Assembly (NCBI GenBank): GCA_033964015.1
Contig: CM066920.1
Span: forward strand, 5,175,912 to 5,239,911
Reading direction: 5' to 3'
Source: Scolanthus callimorphus
Lineage: Eukaryota; Cnidaria; Anthozoa; Actiniaria; Edwardsiidae
DNA: 64,000 nucleotides
Below are positions 24,301 to 36,739 of this stretch, in pieces (within the stretch, counting starts at the first letter, position 1; every line of letters starts with the position of its first letter). The position numbers and the translations under genes are program-made. The notes below the pieces were generated by a model. It ran no database searches and was not told the DNA's origin. It worked only from the letters and a program-made list of their open reading frames with translations.

Positions 24301-25089
24301 TTACAGCGATCTTGTGGCGATTTTTTGGGGGAAAATGCAGAGAGGCTAGTTTTAGGCTATTTTAACCATGTTTCTGCAGTTTGTTTGTCAAAAATCGAAA
24401 AATCGAAAAACAGTCCAAATTGTCACTTAGGTCTCCAAGTTAAGGCCATGTTACACGGGGCAATTTTTATTGCAACTCGCAACGCAATATTTGTTGCATT
24501 GCGAGTTGCAGCCAAAAGCGCGCGTGTAACATCGCCCTGCAATGCAATGTTTGTTGCGTTGCAAGTTGCAGAAAATGTAGAACCAAGCTCTACTTTTTGC
24601 AACGTTGCGAGACAAGTTGCTACGTGTAACATGTCTTGGCAATTTATCGCGCAATGATTCCCTTAATGAGCCAACCAACACGCTTGATTTTGATAGTGCT
24701 GCTGTAATTTATTATTTTCCACGCGGGCACATTGCAGGTTGCAAAGAATATTGCGACCGTGTAACATCCCCGGCAACTCGCAATGATTTTTGATTCGTCA
24801 CCGTTGCGTTGCGAGTTGCAAGAAAAATCGCCTCGTGTAACATTGCCTTTAGACTTGACCAGATCCTTGAAGTCTACAAATCCAGATAAAATTGCTATCC
24901 TTTATACTAGAACTTTTGTTAGCGTGTTTTGTCTGTATGCACCCATGCATACAAAACTGATCCGCAGTTAACAAATTCCATCAAATATGCATGATATCGT
25001 TGGAACACAGACACGGTACCGCAACCAGTCTCGGATAAGTGCGAAAACTGGAGAATAATAAATGCACTTACCTTTACTTCTGGTTCCAT
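370..25089 (-). CDS. ATP7: Copper-transporting P1B-ATPase, ATP7A/ATP7B type (3' end off window)
   Basis: This is a P-type ATPase that moves Cu+ into the secretory pathway or out of the cell. Sixteen coding exons join with consistent phases: 25072-25089, 15896-16973, 14276-14479, 10092-10255, 9294-9532, 8767-8932, 8197-8307, 7274-7540, 6399-6632, 5710-5844, 5132-5320, 4167-4349, 3595-3751, 3062-3211, 1246-1388 and 370-573. They give 1,214 codons with no frameshift; human ATP7B has about 1,465. Six heavy-metal domains carry GMTCxxC: four in exon 2, the fifth across exons 3-4, the sixth in exon 5. Membrane segments follow, then the actuator TGE (about residue 776), the CPC copper site (about 898), DKTGT (about 942), SEHPL (about 982) and GDGIND (about 1179). 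The final membrane pair and C-terminal tail lie left of base 1. The start codon, in a six-codon exon 8 kb upstream, is inferred from a good donor, matching phase and a favourable Kozak context. Confidence 0.93.
717..925. mobile_element. Interspersed repeat, family A (copy 1)
   Basis: About 210 bases, closely similar and in the same orientation to 40858-41078. Shared blocks include the start tcagccgctcctttattg, a middle acgtgtagaaatc, and an end containing gccgatggaaa and aatggcggctgaca. Shorter pieces of the family occur at 7727-7820 and 28481-28558. No protein is encoded. It is probably a MITE or SINE, but I cannot place it. Confidence 0.6.
1414..1601. repeat. 94-bp direct tandem duplication in ATP7 intron
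   Basis: Two adjacent, almost identical 94-base units begin ttcgaacctcggattgacg at 1417 and 1511. They lie just upstream (in transcript sense) of the acceptor for the exon at 1246-1388. No coding content is evident. Confidence 0.85.
1831..3140 (-). repeat. 163-bp x 8 tandem array of an exon 3' end plus splice donor (ATP7)
   Basis: The anchor gtaacgac recurs at 1990, 2153, 2316, 2479, 2642, 2805, 2969 and 3133, a period of 163-164. The rightmost copy is the real end of ATP7 exon 3062-3211. On the minus strand each unit carries about 79 exonic bases ([20 protein letters not shown] onward), the gtgag donor, then about 84 intronic bases. The downstream copies lack any convincing acceptor, so they are intronic. 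Most differences in the exonic part are third-position and silent, for example the Ser codon of VSH and the Ile codon before Asp. The leftmost copy has diverged most. Confidence 0.93.
4391..4781. repeat. 33-bp x 12 GC-rich minisatellite beside ATP7 exon 4167-4349
   Basis: The site ctcgag recurs at 4411, 4444, 4477, 4508, 4541, 4574, 4607, 4640, 4673, 4706, 4739 and 4772. The period is 33, with one 31-base step. Units contain alternating gcgcgcgcg followed by aaatgtgctcgagcgg. Because 33 is a multiple of three and the unit lacks stops, long open frames run through it on both strands. It ends about 40 bases before the acceptor of the exon encoding DKTGT. Confidence 0.93.
6206..6332. mobile_element. 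Short inverted-repeat element, CAGGGGCGGAT ends (hAT-like)
   Basis: About 127 bases begin CAGGGGCGGATTTAGGG and end with the inverse of CAGGGGCGGATCCAGGGG. The interior holds a run of cytosines. CAGGGGCG termini are typical of hAT-type non-autonomous elements. No clean 8-bp target duplication is visible, so the superfamily is tentative. It lies in an ATP7 intron. Confidence 0.55.
7085..7108. repeat. Poly-G tract (24 bases)
   Basis: An uninterrupted run of G lies in the ATP7 intron between exons 6399-6632 and 7274-7540. Its length is unreliable in any assembly. Confidence 0.9.
10608..11678. mobile_element. Candidate non-autonomous DNA element with CRE-rich internal array
   Basis: An 11-base terminal inverted repeat, agcggagctcc at 10608-10618 and its complement at 11668-11678, brackets about 1.07 kb in an ATP7 intron. 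Just inside the left end is a GC-rich hairpin (cgcgggcc, gaa, ggcccgcg). The right half is a 128-bp tandem array. No transposase frame is seen. The termini are short and partly self-complementary, so the limits are tentative. Confidence 0.5.
11025..11610. repeat. 128-bp tandem array with paired TGACGTCA sites and CACGTG
   Basis: Units start at about 11025, 11153, 11281, 11409 and 11537. Most contain tgacgtcatcgatgacgtca (two palindromic CRE sites back to back; the 11153 copy has one base change in the first) and most carry a cacgtg E-box just before it (the 11025 unit has acacgtga there instead). A diverged copy lies near 10727. The array is within the element at 10608-11678. Confidence 0.88.
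12774..12858. repeat. Short inverted repeat, GCAGAGGCTACTTTT ends
   Basis: The left arm gcagaggctacttttt and right arm aaaagtagcctctgc enclose about 55 AT-rich bases. A related perfect hairpin (gcagaggccacttcat and its complement) lies at 13221-13252. Both are in an ATP7 intron and are probably MITE remnants. Confidence 0.6.
14605..14738. mobile_element. Inverted-repeat MITE, CCTAGTGCAGTC family
   Basis: The arms gccctgtttcgcctagtgca and its near-complement form a long hairpin about 130 bases after (transcriptionally upstream of) the ATP7 exon at 14276-14479. Related sequence occurs at about 8405-8490 and 61110-61140. Confidence 0.6.
15192..15410. repeat. (AATAG)n pentanucleotide microsatellite
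   Basis: About 43 repeats of aatag, nearly pure, run with a few early and internal variants. On the minus strand it begins about 85 bases after the stop of a LINE-like fragment (15496-15730). It therefore probably grew from that element's short-repeat tail. Confidence 0.95.
15496..15730 (-). pseudogene. C-terminal fragment of a LINE reverse transcriptase
   Basis: The minus-strand frame reads [18 protein letters not shown] followed by [20 protein letters not shown]. This is the C-terminal region typical of CR1/L2-like LINE ORF2 proteins. It is 5'-truncated and lies in the ATP7 intron directly below exon 15896-16973. The clade is not certain from this fragment. Confidence 0.6.
19715..21026 (+). 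pseudogene. 5'-truncated non-LTR retrotransposon (LINE) reverse transcriptase
   Basis: The sequence translates to RT motifs in order: [44 protein letters not shown] and the catalytic FADDIVLLS. The typical C-terminal [10 protein letters not shown] and [12 protein letters not shown] region follows. The frame breaks near 19905, 20700 and 20860, so it is dead. The 3' end is a short (TAAG) repeat at about 21011-21025, as in LINEs with simple-repeat tails. It is antisense to ATP7, inside intron 1. Confidence 0.88.
21319..21494. repeat. Interspersed repeat with long C tracts (family also at 43005)
   Basis: It contains repeated ctggaatttcc boxes, cytosine runs at about 21397-21413 and 21418-21432, and the end ggatggataatttctggaac. 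The 43005-43190 copy shares these blocks. Confidence 0.55.
22987..23261. mobile_element. MITE family B (copy 1), GGCCGTTTTCACACTAG ends, 3-bp TSD
   Basis: A 275-base element built almost entirely of inverted agacgaacaaatcgtc-type blocks. It starts ggccgttttcacactag and ends with the imperfect complement. It is flanked by ATT on both sides (22984-22986 and 23262-23264). The second copy, at 60633-60904, is in opposite orientation. The 3-bp duplication suggests a PIF/Harbinger-type mobiliser. Confidence 0.82.
24443..24848. mobile_element. MITE family C (copy 1), AGGCCATGTTACACG ends, TTA TSD
   Basis: A 406-base element with imperfect terminal inverted repeats of about 48 bases. The interior is made of gcaactcgcaacgcaac blocks in both orientations. 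It is flanked by TTA at 24440-24442 and 24849-24851. The partner copy at 32468-32874 is inverted. A TTA/TAA target duplication is the hallmark of PIF/Harbinger. It encodes no protein. Confidence 0.85.
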
Positions 25090-25450
25090 GTCAGTAGATA
25101 ATGCTAGTTATAACTCAAGTTTAGCACCCAATCTCTCAATTAATAACAGCGATAGCTAATACATGAATAACTAAGGCAAGGCAAACATAGCTGAGTTGCT
25201 TGCCGCGCAGCAGCTTCTGGGCCAACTCAAAGTTTCTCTCCTTTTTAAATGCCACGTACGATGTTTCTGGACATTGCATGCCTTGGTGGATCGACCAACA
25301 CTTGCTCTTGCCTTGTATGAGGCGGAAAGCCGGCTAAAACAATCTTAAGAGAAGGTTTTGTGGTCTTATTGAGGAAGAAGAGCATCCAGCCACTTCCGTC
25401 TCCGCCATTGTGTAGCAATATCTTGACGGTCACGTGATACAATATGAGAC
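25090..25450 (-). promoter_or_regulatory. 5' flank and probable promoter region of ATP7
   Basis: This is the sequence upstream of the inferred ATP7 start. It has no clear TATA box and no TGCRCNC metal-response element that I could find. A CACGTG E-box is at 25431-25436. The transcription start cannot be placed from sequence alone. Confidence 0.35.
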
Positions 25451-25986
25451 TCGTCCCAAATTGCTCTCTTCAAGACAAGTGTTCAAAATGACTCCCCAAA
25501 ACGCAGATACATTTAGTGCTAAAAACAGCAGCTTATGAAATGAGGTTCTTGAAAGATTGCAAAACATTTGGTGGATTTCTTACAGTGTGTACTCCTTTTC
25601 AACTTACCGATACCGATGGCACGCTTTCCGCGATCTCATCTGAATGCATACTCATTTTAGTGCCATCATCAAGTTCTTCCATGTTCTCCAAATTCTGGCC
25701 TTTTCACTGCTTGGACACAAACGAAAAGTTCTAAACTTGAAAGTATTCACTTATTATTAACTTTTTAAACGAATTCTTGTGAGTTTGGGGACAAAAAGGG
25801 CAAAATATAGCAATATGTGCCCAGTTGCATACGTGGCACGTTATCTTGAAACACACCCGAGCACTTGTGAGTTCCCAAATAAGGACCTCTGAAAAACACC
25901 CCGTCATTCTTGACCCAACACATTAGCAAAATGACATCATAGTTTATAAATAGCTCACGAGTCTGCGCAGAACGACCAAAACATAA

Positions 25987-26118
25987 GTGACGAAGCAAAA
26001 AACATTTATTTTCAGTGGTGCAAAAGGAAAGAACAGTGCTTTGCAAAGAAATTTGCATCGTTAGAGTGACGTTGTCAAAATAGCAGATCATTCTAGAAGC
26101 TTTCTGGGGCAGTATATA
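25987..26118 (+). promoter_or_regulatory. SQSTM1 promoter elements: ARE-like site and TATA-like box
   Basis: gtgacgaagca at 25987-25997 fits the NRF2 antioxidant-response core RTGABNNNGCR exactly. TATATA at 26113-26118 lies about 105 bases before the ATG. Mammalian SQSTM1 is a known NRF2 target through such a site. The spacing is reasonable, but function is inferred. Confidence 0.45.
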
Positions 26119-26220
26119 TTCCGTAGTCGGTCGAAGCACTGATCAAAACAGCCTTCGAGCGAATCGAACAGGTGATTAACAACCAGCGTCTTCGAATTTA
26201 CAAGCAGCAGTGATCGAGCG

Positions 26221-29244
<3,024 letters not shown>

Positions 29245-30448
29245 CTCAGAATAATGTTTTTATTGTTAATGTTAAGCCACAATGGTTGGTGGACTTTATC
29301 AGTCCAGTTTAGATAAAGTTTTTCTGATTACTGTAGTAAGAATACTGTTTGGTCTGACGGGTAACAAAAACATCTTGTAAAATCACAAAAATAAGTATAA
29401 TTTGAAGTGCTTGCTTCATGAATGAATGTGAACACTAGGGCTTTTGTTCTTATGTATTGGCTGGTTATAAAAAATAAAGCATGGAGAAAACTATACACCT
29501 GGTTTCCATGTCTTACAATTCTAATGTATGTACATAAGTGGCAAGAGCTGATTTCGTATGACTGTGAAAAGTGCCACAACACCGCACAGAACCCGGCCTG
29601 CTGTAGATACAGAATGAAATCGCATAGTCGCGGCATGGTCATGGTCATATGGTGCATCACATCATACGAAATATGGTCTATAAGAAATTCTGTGGCAATT
29701 ATTCAAGTAAAATCAGAATCATAACTGCTGAAGGCCACAACTGTGCCAACCTGCACAAAACAATATTTGTCCAAATATGGTCATACTTTGTACTGAATAG
29801 ACCTCCTTGGCTTGGGTGTAATGTTTTCCCATTTCAGATCACATGGCATTCCCATGAGTATTCTTTCTTTTTCTGCTACACACCGAAGGATATTATGAAT
29901 ATGGAAGCAATCCAAAGAAAGAATACTCATGGGAATGCCATGTGATCTGAAATGGGCAAAACATTTCGCTCAAGCCAATGAGGTCTATTGTTCACAGCTA
30001 GGTCAGGCATTACATGCTTTAACTCACTTATAAGTTTCTAGTAAAATAGAGTGTGTCCATGTGATTGAATTTAATGATTCGAGTTTGAGGATGTCAGCTG
30101 TGCCAAATCACTTAGCAATTACAAAGCAGTGATAAAGACACCATCAGAGCTTAATTTTTTACAATGACTTTGACCCACTGCAACACACAACTTACTGTTT
30201 AACATGACCATGACCTACTGCAACACATCACAACTTGCTATTTACATTTAATATTGGGTGAAACTGTTCAACTTTTTACATCATAATAATATTGCTCATG
30301 GTGCAACACAAGGTTATGTAACTTCCTAATGGCATGTCCAGTTTTCTGAACAGGGTACTCTTTTGCAGAGGAGGTCTTCATCTCAGGCATTTAACTGACA
30401 GTAATTGCCTTCAGGAACTGTTTTCTTTAACTTCATCCCCTTCACTTG
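29245..30448. other. SQSTM1 - TTC29 convergent intergenic region
   Basis: Both 3' ends point into this region. A candidate SQSTM1 polyadenylation signal AATAAA is at about 29473-29478. A degraded copy of the 59095 MITE family lies at about 29543-29691 and a palindromic MITE at 29798-29987. No further gene is seen. Confidence 0.5.
29798..29987. mobile_element. Palindromic MITE, TAGACCTC ends
   Basis: A 190-base hairpin. The left arm, running from tagacctccttggcttg through cccatttcagatcacatgg to gagtattcttt, is complemented by the right arm ending caagccaatgaggtcta. There are only a few mismatches. Confidence 0.75.
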
Positions 30449-33400
30449 TTACACCTGAATCTGTTCCCTCACCTCCCCTCCCTTCTGCTCTGTCTTAGTC
30501 CCTCCTGCTTCATCAGTTGCCTCCTGGGCATCAGCACTAACTCCTGATTCTTCTGTACTTCCCTGACTTCCACCATCCAAGACAACCTCTTGCCGAGTGG
30601 AGGGGGTTTGGTCAGCATCCTTCTTGGGTTGATCTGTCTTGGAGAAGGAATCTTCCCTAGCACTTTTAAAGTCCAGCATTCTCTGCATGTTAGTCTTGTT
30701 GAGGTCGTTCATACATGAAGCATAACCACACAGCACCACATGCCCACTTGCGATCCCAAGATGTATGCGTGCCTGCTCCATTACCTGTGGATCCCCAAGA
30801 TCTTGGGCTATTTCATATGCTCTTGAGAACATTCGTACACTGTCCATATATTTGCCCTGCAAGAGAATAAATATCATTAACTAAAAAAAATGACAATGGT
30901 AGATTAAAACCTACTAGATAACTTTTGAATTTGGGCACAGGTGAGCTGTAAGTTGCAGAATATACAGGTGTGGAAAGACCATTTTAGAATGAAGATTAAA
31001 ACCTGTTGTTGTTGTTGTTTTTGCTCTGTTATGTTTTTGACTGGTCTAATAATAGGGTATGAAAGAATATAAGGCATAGCCAGGAATGGTGTAATGCTAA
31101 ATATCAAAGATTTGTGTGAATCTGGGTTTATTTAGTACCTGTGAGTTATACATAGCACCTAGGGAGAAGCAAGCTCTTTGCTGCTCAGGGAGCTGCTCTG
31201 CTCTGTCTGCTAACTCTACAAACATTTCTAGATACTTCATGGCACTCTCCACATCACCTTGCCTGAAATCAAACATTATAATTGGATAAATATTAATAAT
31301 TTCAGATGAGTAATAAATTAACATTTTATTATATTCAATGAAGACATTAAACTGTAGGTCCCATCTCATAAATACTGTACTAAGCACTAATTGGAACAAG
31401 AGGAAAGTTAAAGAACCACAGGGATGTTTGAGTTACCAGCAACCAAATGTTAGAAAACTGTGTGTTAATAATGGGTTAAAATGCTTCCCTTGTAAATATA
31501 TTGTATTGCTGCTGCTTTGATCCACAGAGGAAGGGTTCCTCTGGTCAAAGTCACTCACAAGCTTTTCATAGTTATTAGTCATGGTGCCACACCAATCCCA
31601 AGCAAACGTTACTTATTTTCATGGTAGGTTATTATCCTTACATGTTATATGCTCTTGCTAAAGCTTGACAAGCTCTGCCCATGCCAACATCATCTCGTAG
31701 CTGCTGGCATTTGTCTAAATACCCATTGTGGTACTGAAAAAAATCCAGAAAAACAAATAAGGTCTCCTTTATTGATGAAAGCTTCATCTTTATTGGAAAG
31801 ATCTCCAACCTAAAGGAGTGACAACAGTAGCTTACCAGAATAGCAGTTTCTGCATCATTGGCTTCCTCATATGCATTTCCGAGTCTATAACCAGCTAAGC
31901 CTTCTTGGTGCGTGTCTCCGCCTACACGAATAAAAAAAGATGCTTACTTGAAAAATATACCATTTGACAACTGCCATCAAGTGCAATGAGCTATGAAAAC
32001 TTTAGTATTTCAAAGGAAGATATTATTTATGATCATTATCATACAGTAATCCAAAAATCTAGAAAGTTTTCCTTTATCACACCAAAGAGACAAATCAGAT
32101 TTGGATCTTGTTTGTCTGCAACCAAAAACATCTGGATTGCCCCCATGGAAAAGATCTGGAAACAAGAATGGCATAAAACCAAACATTGCAATTTTTGAGC
32201 TATCACAGGCAGAACAATGTTTCCATACCAACTGTGAAAGAGTATGATCAATAGTGTGACATGTTTGCAAAATTATGAATGTCTTACTTTCTTTAGCCAT
32301 CTCATAAGCTTTCAGGAGGAAGCCAATGGCATCCATCATATTATCTTCCTTGAGCTGAAAAACAAACAAGCAAAATTAACAACCATGACTTTATTGTTTT
32401 TAATTTCAAAATGTGGATTTCATGTGACATGTTAGCAGGAACATATAGAGCAAATTTCAGACATTAAAGGCCACGTTACAAGAGGCAATTTTTCTTGGAA
32501 CTCGCAACGCAACGGTGACAAATCAAAAATCATTGCGAGTTGCCGCGGGATGTTACACGTTTGCAATATTCTTTGCAACCTGCAATGTGCCCGCGTGGAA
32601 AATAATAAATTACAGCGGCACTATCAAAATCAAGCGCGCTGGTTGGCTCATTAAGGGAATCATTGCACGATAAATTGCCAAGACATGTTACACGTAGCAA
32701 CTTGTCTCGCAACGTTGCGAAAAGTAGAGCTTGGTTCTACATTTTCTGCAACTCTCAACGCAACAAACATTGCATTGCAGGGGGATGTTACACGCGCGCT
32801 TTTGGCTGCAACTCGCAACGCAACAAATATTGCATTGCAAGTTGCAATAAAAATTGCCCCGTGTAACATGGCCTTAACTATCGAATGTGAATCAGACGTT
32901 TTCTACATTTTTCTATTGGTTGAGGTACTGGAACTTTGTTCAGTCAGCCAATCAGAATGCGAAGAAAAAACAAAAACACAGTTGGATTATTTTTTGTAAT
33001 TTTAGTAAGCTACTCATTTACAGAATGTAGAGCTACTTTGTCTCGAAGTTGGTTTAAAAACCTCTGCTTTGCCTTGTTTTTTCAACCCACTTCTCAGTGT
33101 TTGGAAATCCGGATCAAACACGCTCTCTAGTGTTTGATATATTATTTACATTCTAGTTTTTTACACTAATCTGAAATCTGCTCTAACTAAGTCACATGTT
33201 TCTGTTGTTTGAAAGTAATATTGATCTATCAAACATTTTGGATATAACTTTTGGTGTTATCATACATGGTTTGTTACCTACCATATCAGAGATAGCTGTG
33301 CAGACTCGTCTTAGGTTCTCACAAGACATTGAATGCAGATTTTCTCCATTATCTGTCTGCCATAACCTCCCTTTGGTTAGATTGTAAAATGATTCAAAAT

Positions 33401-36221
33401 ATTCTGATGCCTTCTGTAAGTCACCTAAAATAAAACAGGTATCAAAATGCTGTAATATTCATGAATTATAACTGGTCAGTTTATGGGATGGAGGGTTAGT
33501 GCCATTGCAAGGCAGTAACAATGGTAGCAGCATTAGGAGGTCCCATGGAACAAGCATCAGGTAAATTCCTGATACAGCCACTTATTTCTTATACTTTACC
33601 TCAAAGTATCTGTCTTACCCAACCCATAATGCATTGCTTCACAGCCATTTTCAATATCAGAGACTCAACAAAAAGTGTCCAGGTTAGAGCATTTTACTGT
33701 ACAAATGCAAGTAAATTTGTAATAGTATAATTCTTTGCATTAAGTCAGAGTTTCTGATGGTAATGAATCATATGAACAAAAACAAAGCAAGGCATTACGG
33801 ACAGGGTGAGCCAGATCCTTTAAGTAACCATCCATGCAAGAAGGAAACAAAACTTCATTGTTCTTTGGCATTGAGGGTTCCCCACATAGGATATGTCCCA
33901 TTTTTTACCACAAAACGTTGTCATCACTAGTAACAAAATACAAGTGAAACAATGATAGATTTCGACTTGCTTGAAAAAATATGGTGATAAAAATTCTCCA
34001 GACCAATCAGATTAAAGAAAAACAAAAGAAGGAGAAACACTATTGGCCAATTACCTCGGGGGGGGGGGGGGGGACTCCCAATATTTTAGACGGGGATGCT
34101 CGTCGGGAAAATTGATTTTGACCCTAAGGGATAGCAAAATGGTGTGGCCAACAACAAATTTATACCCTAAAAGAAAGCAAATTTGGCATGGCGAACGCCG
34201 AATTTACCCCTAAAGGATAGCAAATTTGGCAGGTCAAAACAAATAAAAATGAATTTTGGGGTTTTCATCCAAGTTTCCTTTGTAAATATCGGTTCTGGTG
34301 TCAGTACCAATATATTTCTGGGCAAAGATTGGTCTGAGACTCCCCTAAGGGATAGGGCTGATTTTAAACTCCCCTAAGAGATAGCACGTCTGTCAATTTT
34401 ATACCCTAAGGGATAGGACGAGCACCCCCGTCTGAAAATATGGGGAGTCCCCCCCCCGGGCCAATTACACATGCAAACACCAAGCAACCACTGGCCAATT
34501 CCACTACCCAGTCTGAAGGTTCATTAGCCTGTGACTGGATTACAGGTAGGAGCCTATTGGGCATGCAACTGCTAGCACAACTCTCCCAGTTATCTTTGAT
34601 GATCAGTTTTATCTCAATAAAACAGAGCCAATTTCATATGACTGTAGTCAGCAAAATGCAACATAAATACACCATTCTAAACAAAATGTATAGGAGTTAC
34701 TAAATACAAGTGCAAATTGCTCACAACAGACATCTAAACTCTTCTCTATTTTCTATTTGAGTTTACATGGTCATGTACATGGTAAGTCATGTACATGGTA
34801 AGTCAGGCTTACCTTTTTTCTCCTGAGCCAGTCCAACATTACAGTTAGCTTCAGACTCTTTCCTCCTTCCATCCCCTCTTATCTTGAGACTTGTCTTCAA
34901 GCAGGAATTGTAGAAGTGATCTGACAGCCATGTATCCCTAGTCTGCTCAAAATACTGAGCTAAGGCCAGCAGGCTCTGGTAGACTTGGTCCATTTTACCT
35001 GTGTACAACAATAAGCAGAACTATATGGTAAAAAGGCTAGCCATACTAAAACTGCAAACTAACTACCAGAGACCAGCTGATTGTCCATAGCAGTGGCATA
35101 GAGCACATTTCACATGACAGCGTGAAACCAATCACAGGGTGATTACCCCAATTCTGAACAAACCCTATTACAAGTTAAGAATGATTGCAAAGTAATGCAA
35201 ATTACTCATGTCAGTCATCTGAAGTTTGCTATGGGTGGGAATTGTCTTTAACTTCTAGAAGGAGAGGTTTGAAGACAATGGGATGGGACAAATTGCAGCC
35301 TACCTAGTTGCAGGCTACAAACATGAGGACTGTTGAAGCCATAACTCACCTCTCCTCTTTGCTGCCTCTGCAGTAGTAAGGTGGTGCTTTAGCTGGTCCA
35401 TTTATCAGGCTCATCCTCCAGCAGCACTTGATCCAAGATCCCTGAGTCTGGGCCAAGCTGTTCGCGCTCTTCTCTTTGCTGTCTCATTAGGTTGAATAGC
35501 TCACAGAAGGACTGGTGGAAACCTTCTCGTAGCATGTCCAGGCACAGGTTATGCTCATATGTGTTACGATATCTGAAGAACACATATTTAGCAAGATAAT
35601 TTTCAATTTTATTTTACTTTACCATGCATATTTCATTTACCATGCATATTACTACCAAAATCACTAAACTGCCGGAACCCTCGAAAATTCGATCGATCGT
35701 TTGTCAGTTTCGGTTCGTTGGTCTGGTTGTTTTGATCGATCGAAATGGTCACGTGATATTTAAATTTTGTACCAAAGAATGGAAAACACGCTTTTTCCAT
35801 TGTTTGATGCAAAATGTAAATGTCACGTGACCATTTGGAGTGATCAAAACAGCCAGACGAGCGAACTGAAACTGACAAACGATTGATCGAATTTTCGAGG
35901 GTGCCGACAGTTTAGTGATTTCGGTACTATGTCAACAATACCAGATTAGATAACAAAGTTCAGATGTATGTTGAGCTTATCAACAGCAGATAAAAAAAAC
36001 GCACTCTCACTCAGTTTTTAATTGAATTACCTTGCTGTCTCAATCTTCTCAAAACTCTGCCTCTTCATTTCCTGTTGCCCTCTAGAAGGGCCTATCCTTG
36101 ATCGCATCCCAGGGCTTCCCAGAGATCCCATCTTTGAAGGCGGAGATGGTACTTGCCGAATGACCTGCTGGGTCACCTGGCCCCCAACCTTAATAGCTGG
36201 TAGTGTAGTTACAGATGTCAT
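30449..36221 (-). CDS. TTC29: Tetratricopeptide repeat protein 29
   Basis: This is a TPR protein of motile cilia and sperm flagella; human TTC29 loss causes flagellar defects. Coding exons are 36031-36221, 35350-35572, 34813-34998, 33282-33424, 32288-32354, 31836-31921, 31642-31733, 31139-31262 and 30449-30856. They make about 506 residues once one missing base is allowed for (human 475). Recognition rests on the N-terminal signature YRNTYEHNLCLDMLREGFHQ, matching the family's YRNSYKKNICVDMLRDGYHK, and on successive TPR helices such as YFESFYNLTKGRLW, AIGFLLKAYEMAKE and AMKYLEMFVELA. The C-terminal 90 residues are acidic, Ser/Thr/Gln-rich and look disordered. In exon 2 one A appears to be missing near 35402, so DEPDK runs into a false stop instead of continuing MDQLKHHLTTAEAAKRR. 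An upstream non-coding exon near 36740 probably carries the 5'UTR. The gene is tail-to-tail with SQSTM1. Confidence 0.92.
32468..32874. mobile_element. MITE family C (copy 2), TAA TSD
   Basis: A 407-base element, the reverse complement of 24443-24848 with high identity. It is flanked by TAA at 32465-32467 and 32875-32877. It sits in the TTC29 intron between exons 32288-32354 and 33282-33424. Confidence 0.85.
34055..34459. mobile_element. Poly-G-ended DNA element (copy 1) with 9-bp TSD
   Basis: The ends are a run of about 16 G plus actccc, and the inverse (ggggagtcc then C run). Inside, aaccctaagggatagcaaa-like boxes recur. It is flanked by GCCAATTAC on both sides (34046-34054 and 34460-34468). 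It lies in a TTC29 intron. The second copy is at 47170-47606. Confidence 0.8.
35653..35927. mobile_element. Near-complete palindrome (MITE) in TTC29 intron 1
   Basis: Two arms of about 130 bases, from taccaaaatcactaaactg inward and its imperfect complement ending cagtttagtgatttcggta, enclose a short loop. Each arm has a tcacgtga E-box. It encodes no protein. Confidence 0.75.
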
Positions 36222-36739
36222 CTTGATTGCACTGCATCAGAAAATATATGTCTGGTGAGATTTTGTTAATGATAACAGGCAAGTTATTATTTTGCTTCCT
36301 CTCTTATAGCCTGCATATAACAGGAAGTTAATTTTGTGACTCGTGATACATGGTGAGGAACATTTAAGTTGTCCTGTTATAATGTTAGATAGGAAATTTC
36401 AAGAGAAAACAACTGCAACAAAAATAACCAACGGAAGCACCATGCAGTTTTGCAGGATCGTTTTGCATGAGCAACGTCGCTTCGGTTTTGGGATGATTGT
36501 TCATCTTTGAGTGCAACAAAGCAGCTCTCAAACTTCGCATCGAAAAATACAAATTTAAAAAACTGATACACCCAATATTCTTATGCCTTCAGGAATAGAC
36601 ATAAACACAAGAAAAGATCAAAATTTGAGAGGTCGCTGTTGACGAACCTCGATGTGGTTCGCGGAATTTGTTCAATTTTCATGTAAAATCCACTAAGTTC
36701 TTGTCAGTATTTCGCTTACACATTAGAATAATCACTTAC

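Larger units (their letters stand above)
16974..25071. other. Intron 1 of ATP7 (8.1 kb), AT-rich with transposon remnants
   Basis: This lies between the six-codon first exon and the four-domain exon. The stretch 17.0-19.7 kb is AT-rich and shows nothing I can name. A LINE fragment is at 19715-21026, a C/G-tract repeat at 21319-21494, and MITEs at 22987-23261 and 24443-24848. Confidence 0.7.

Noticed and set aside
24325..24793. Short Ala/Val/Ala-Thr-rich open frames, also seen at 32660-32999
   Set aside because: They fall inside MITE family C and arise from its repeated gcaacgcaac blocks.
25245..25442. 65-codon minus-strand frame upstream of ATP7
   Set aside because: There is no similarity to the ATP7 N-terminus, no suitable splice donor in phase, and it lies in the likely 5' flank.
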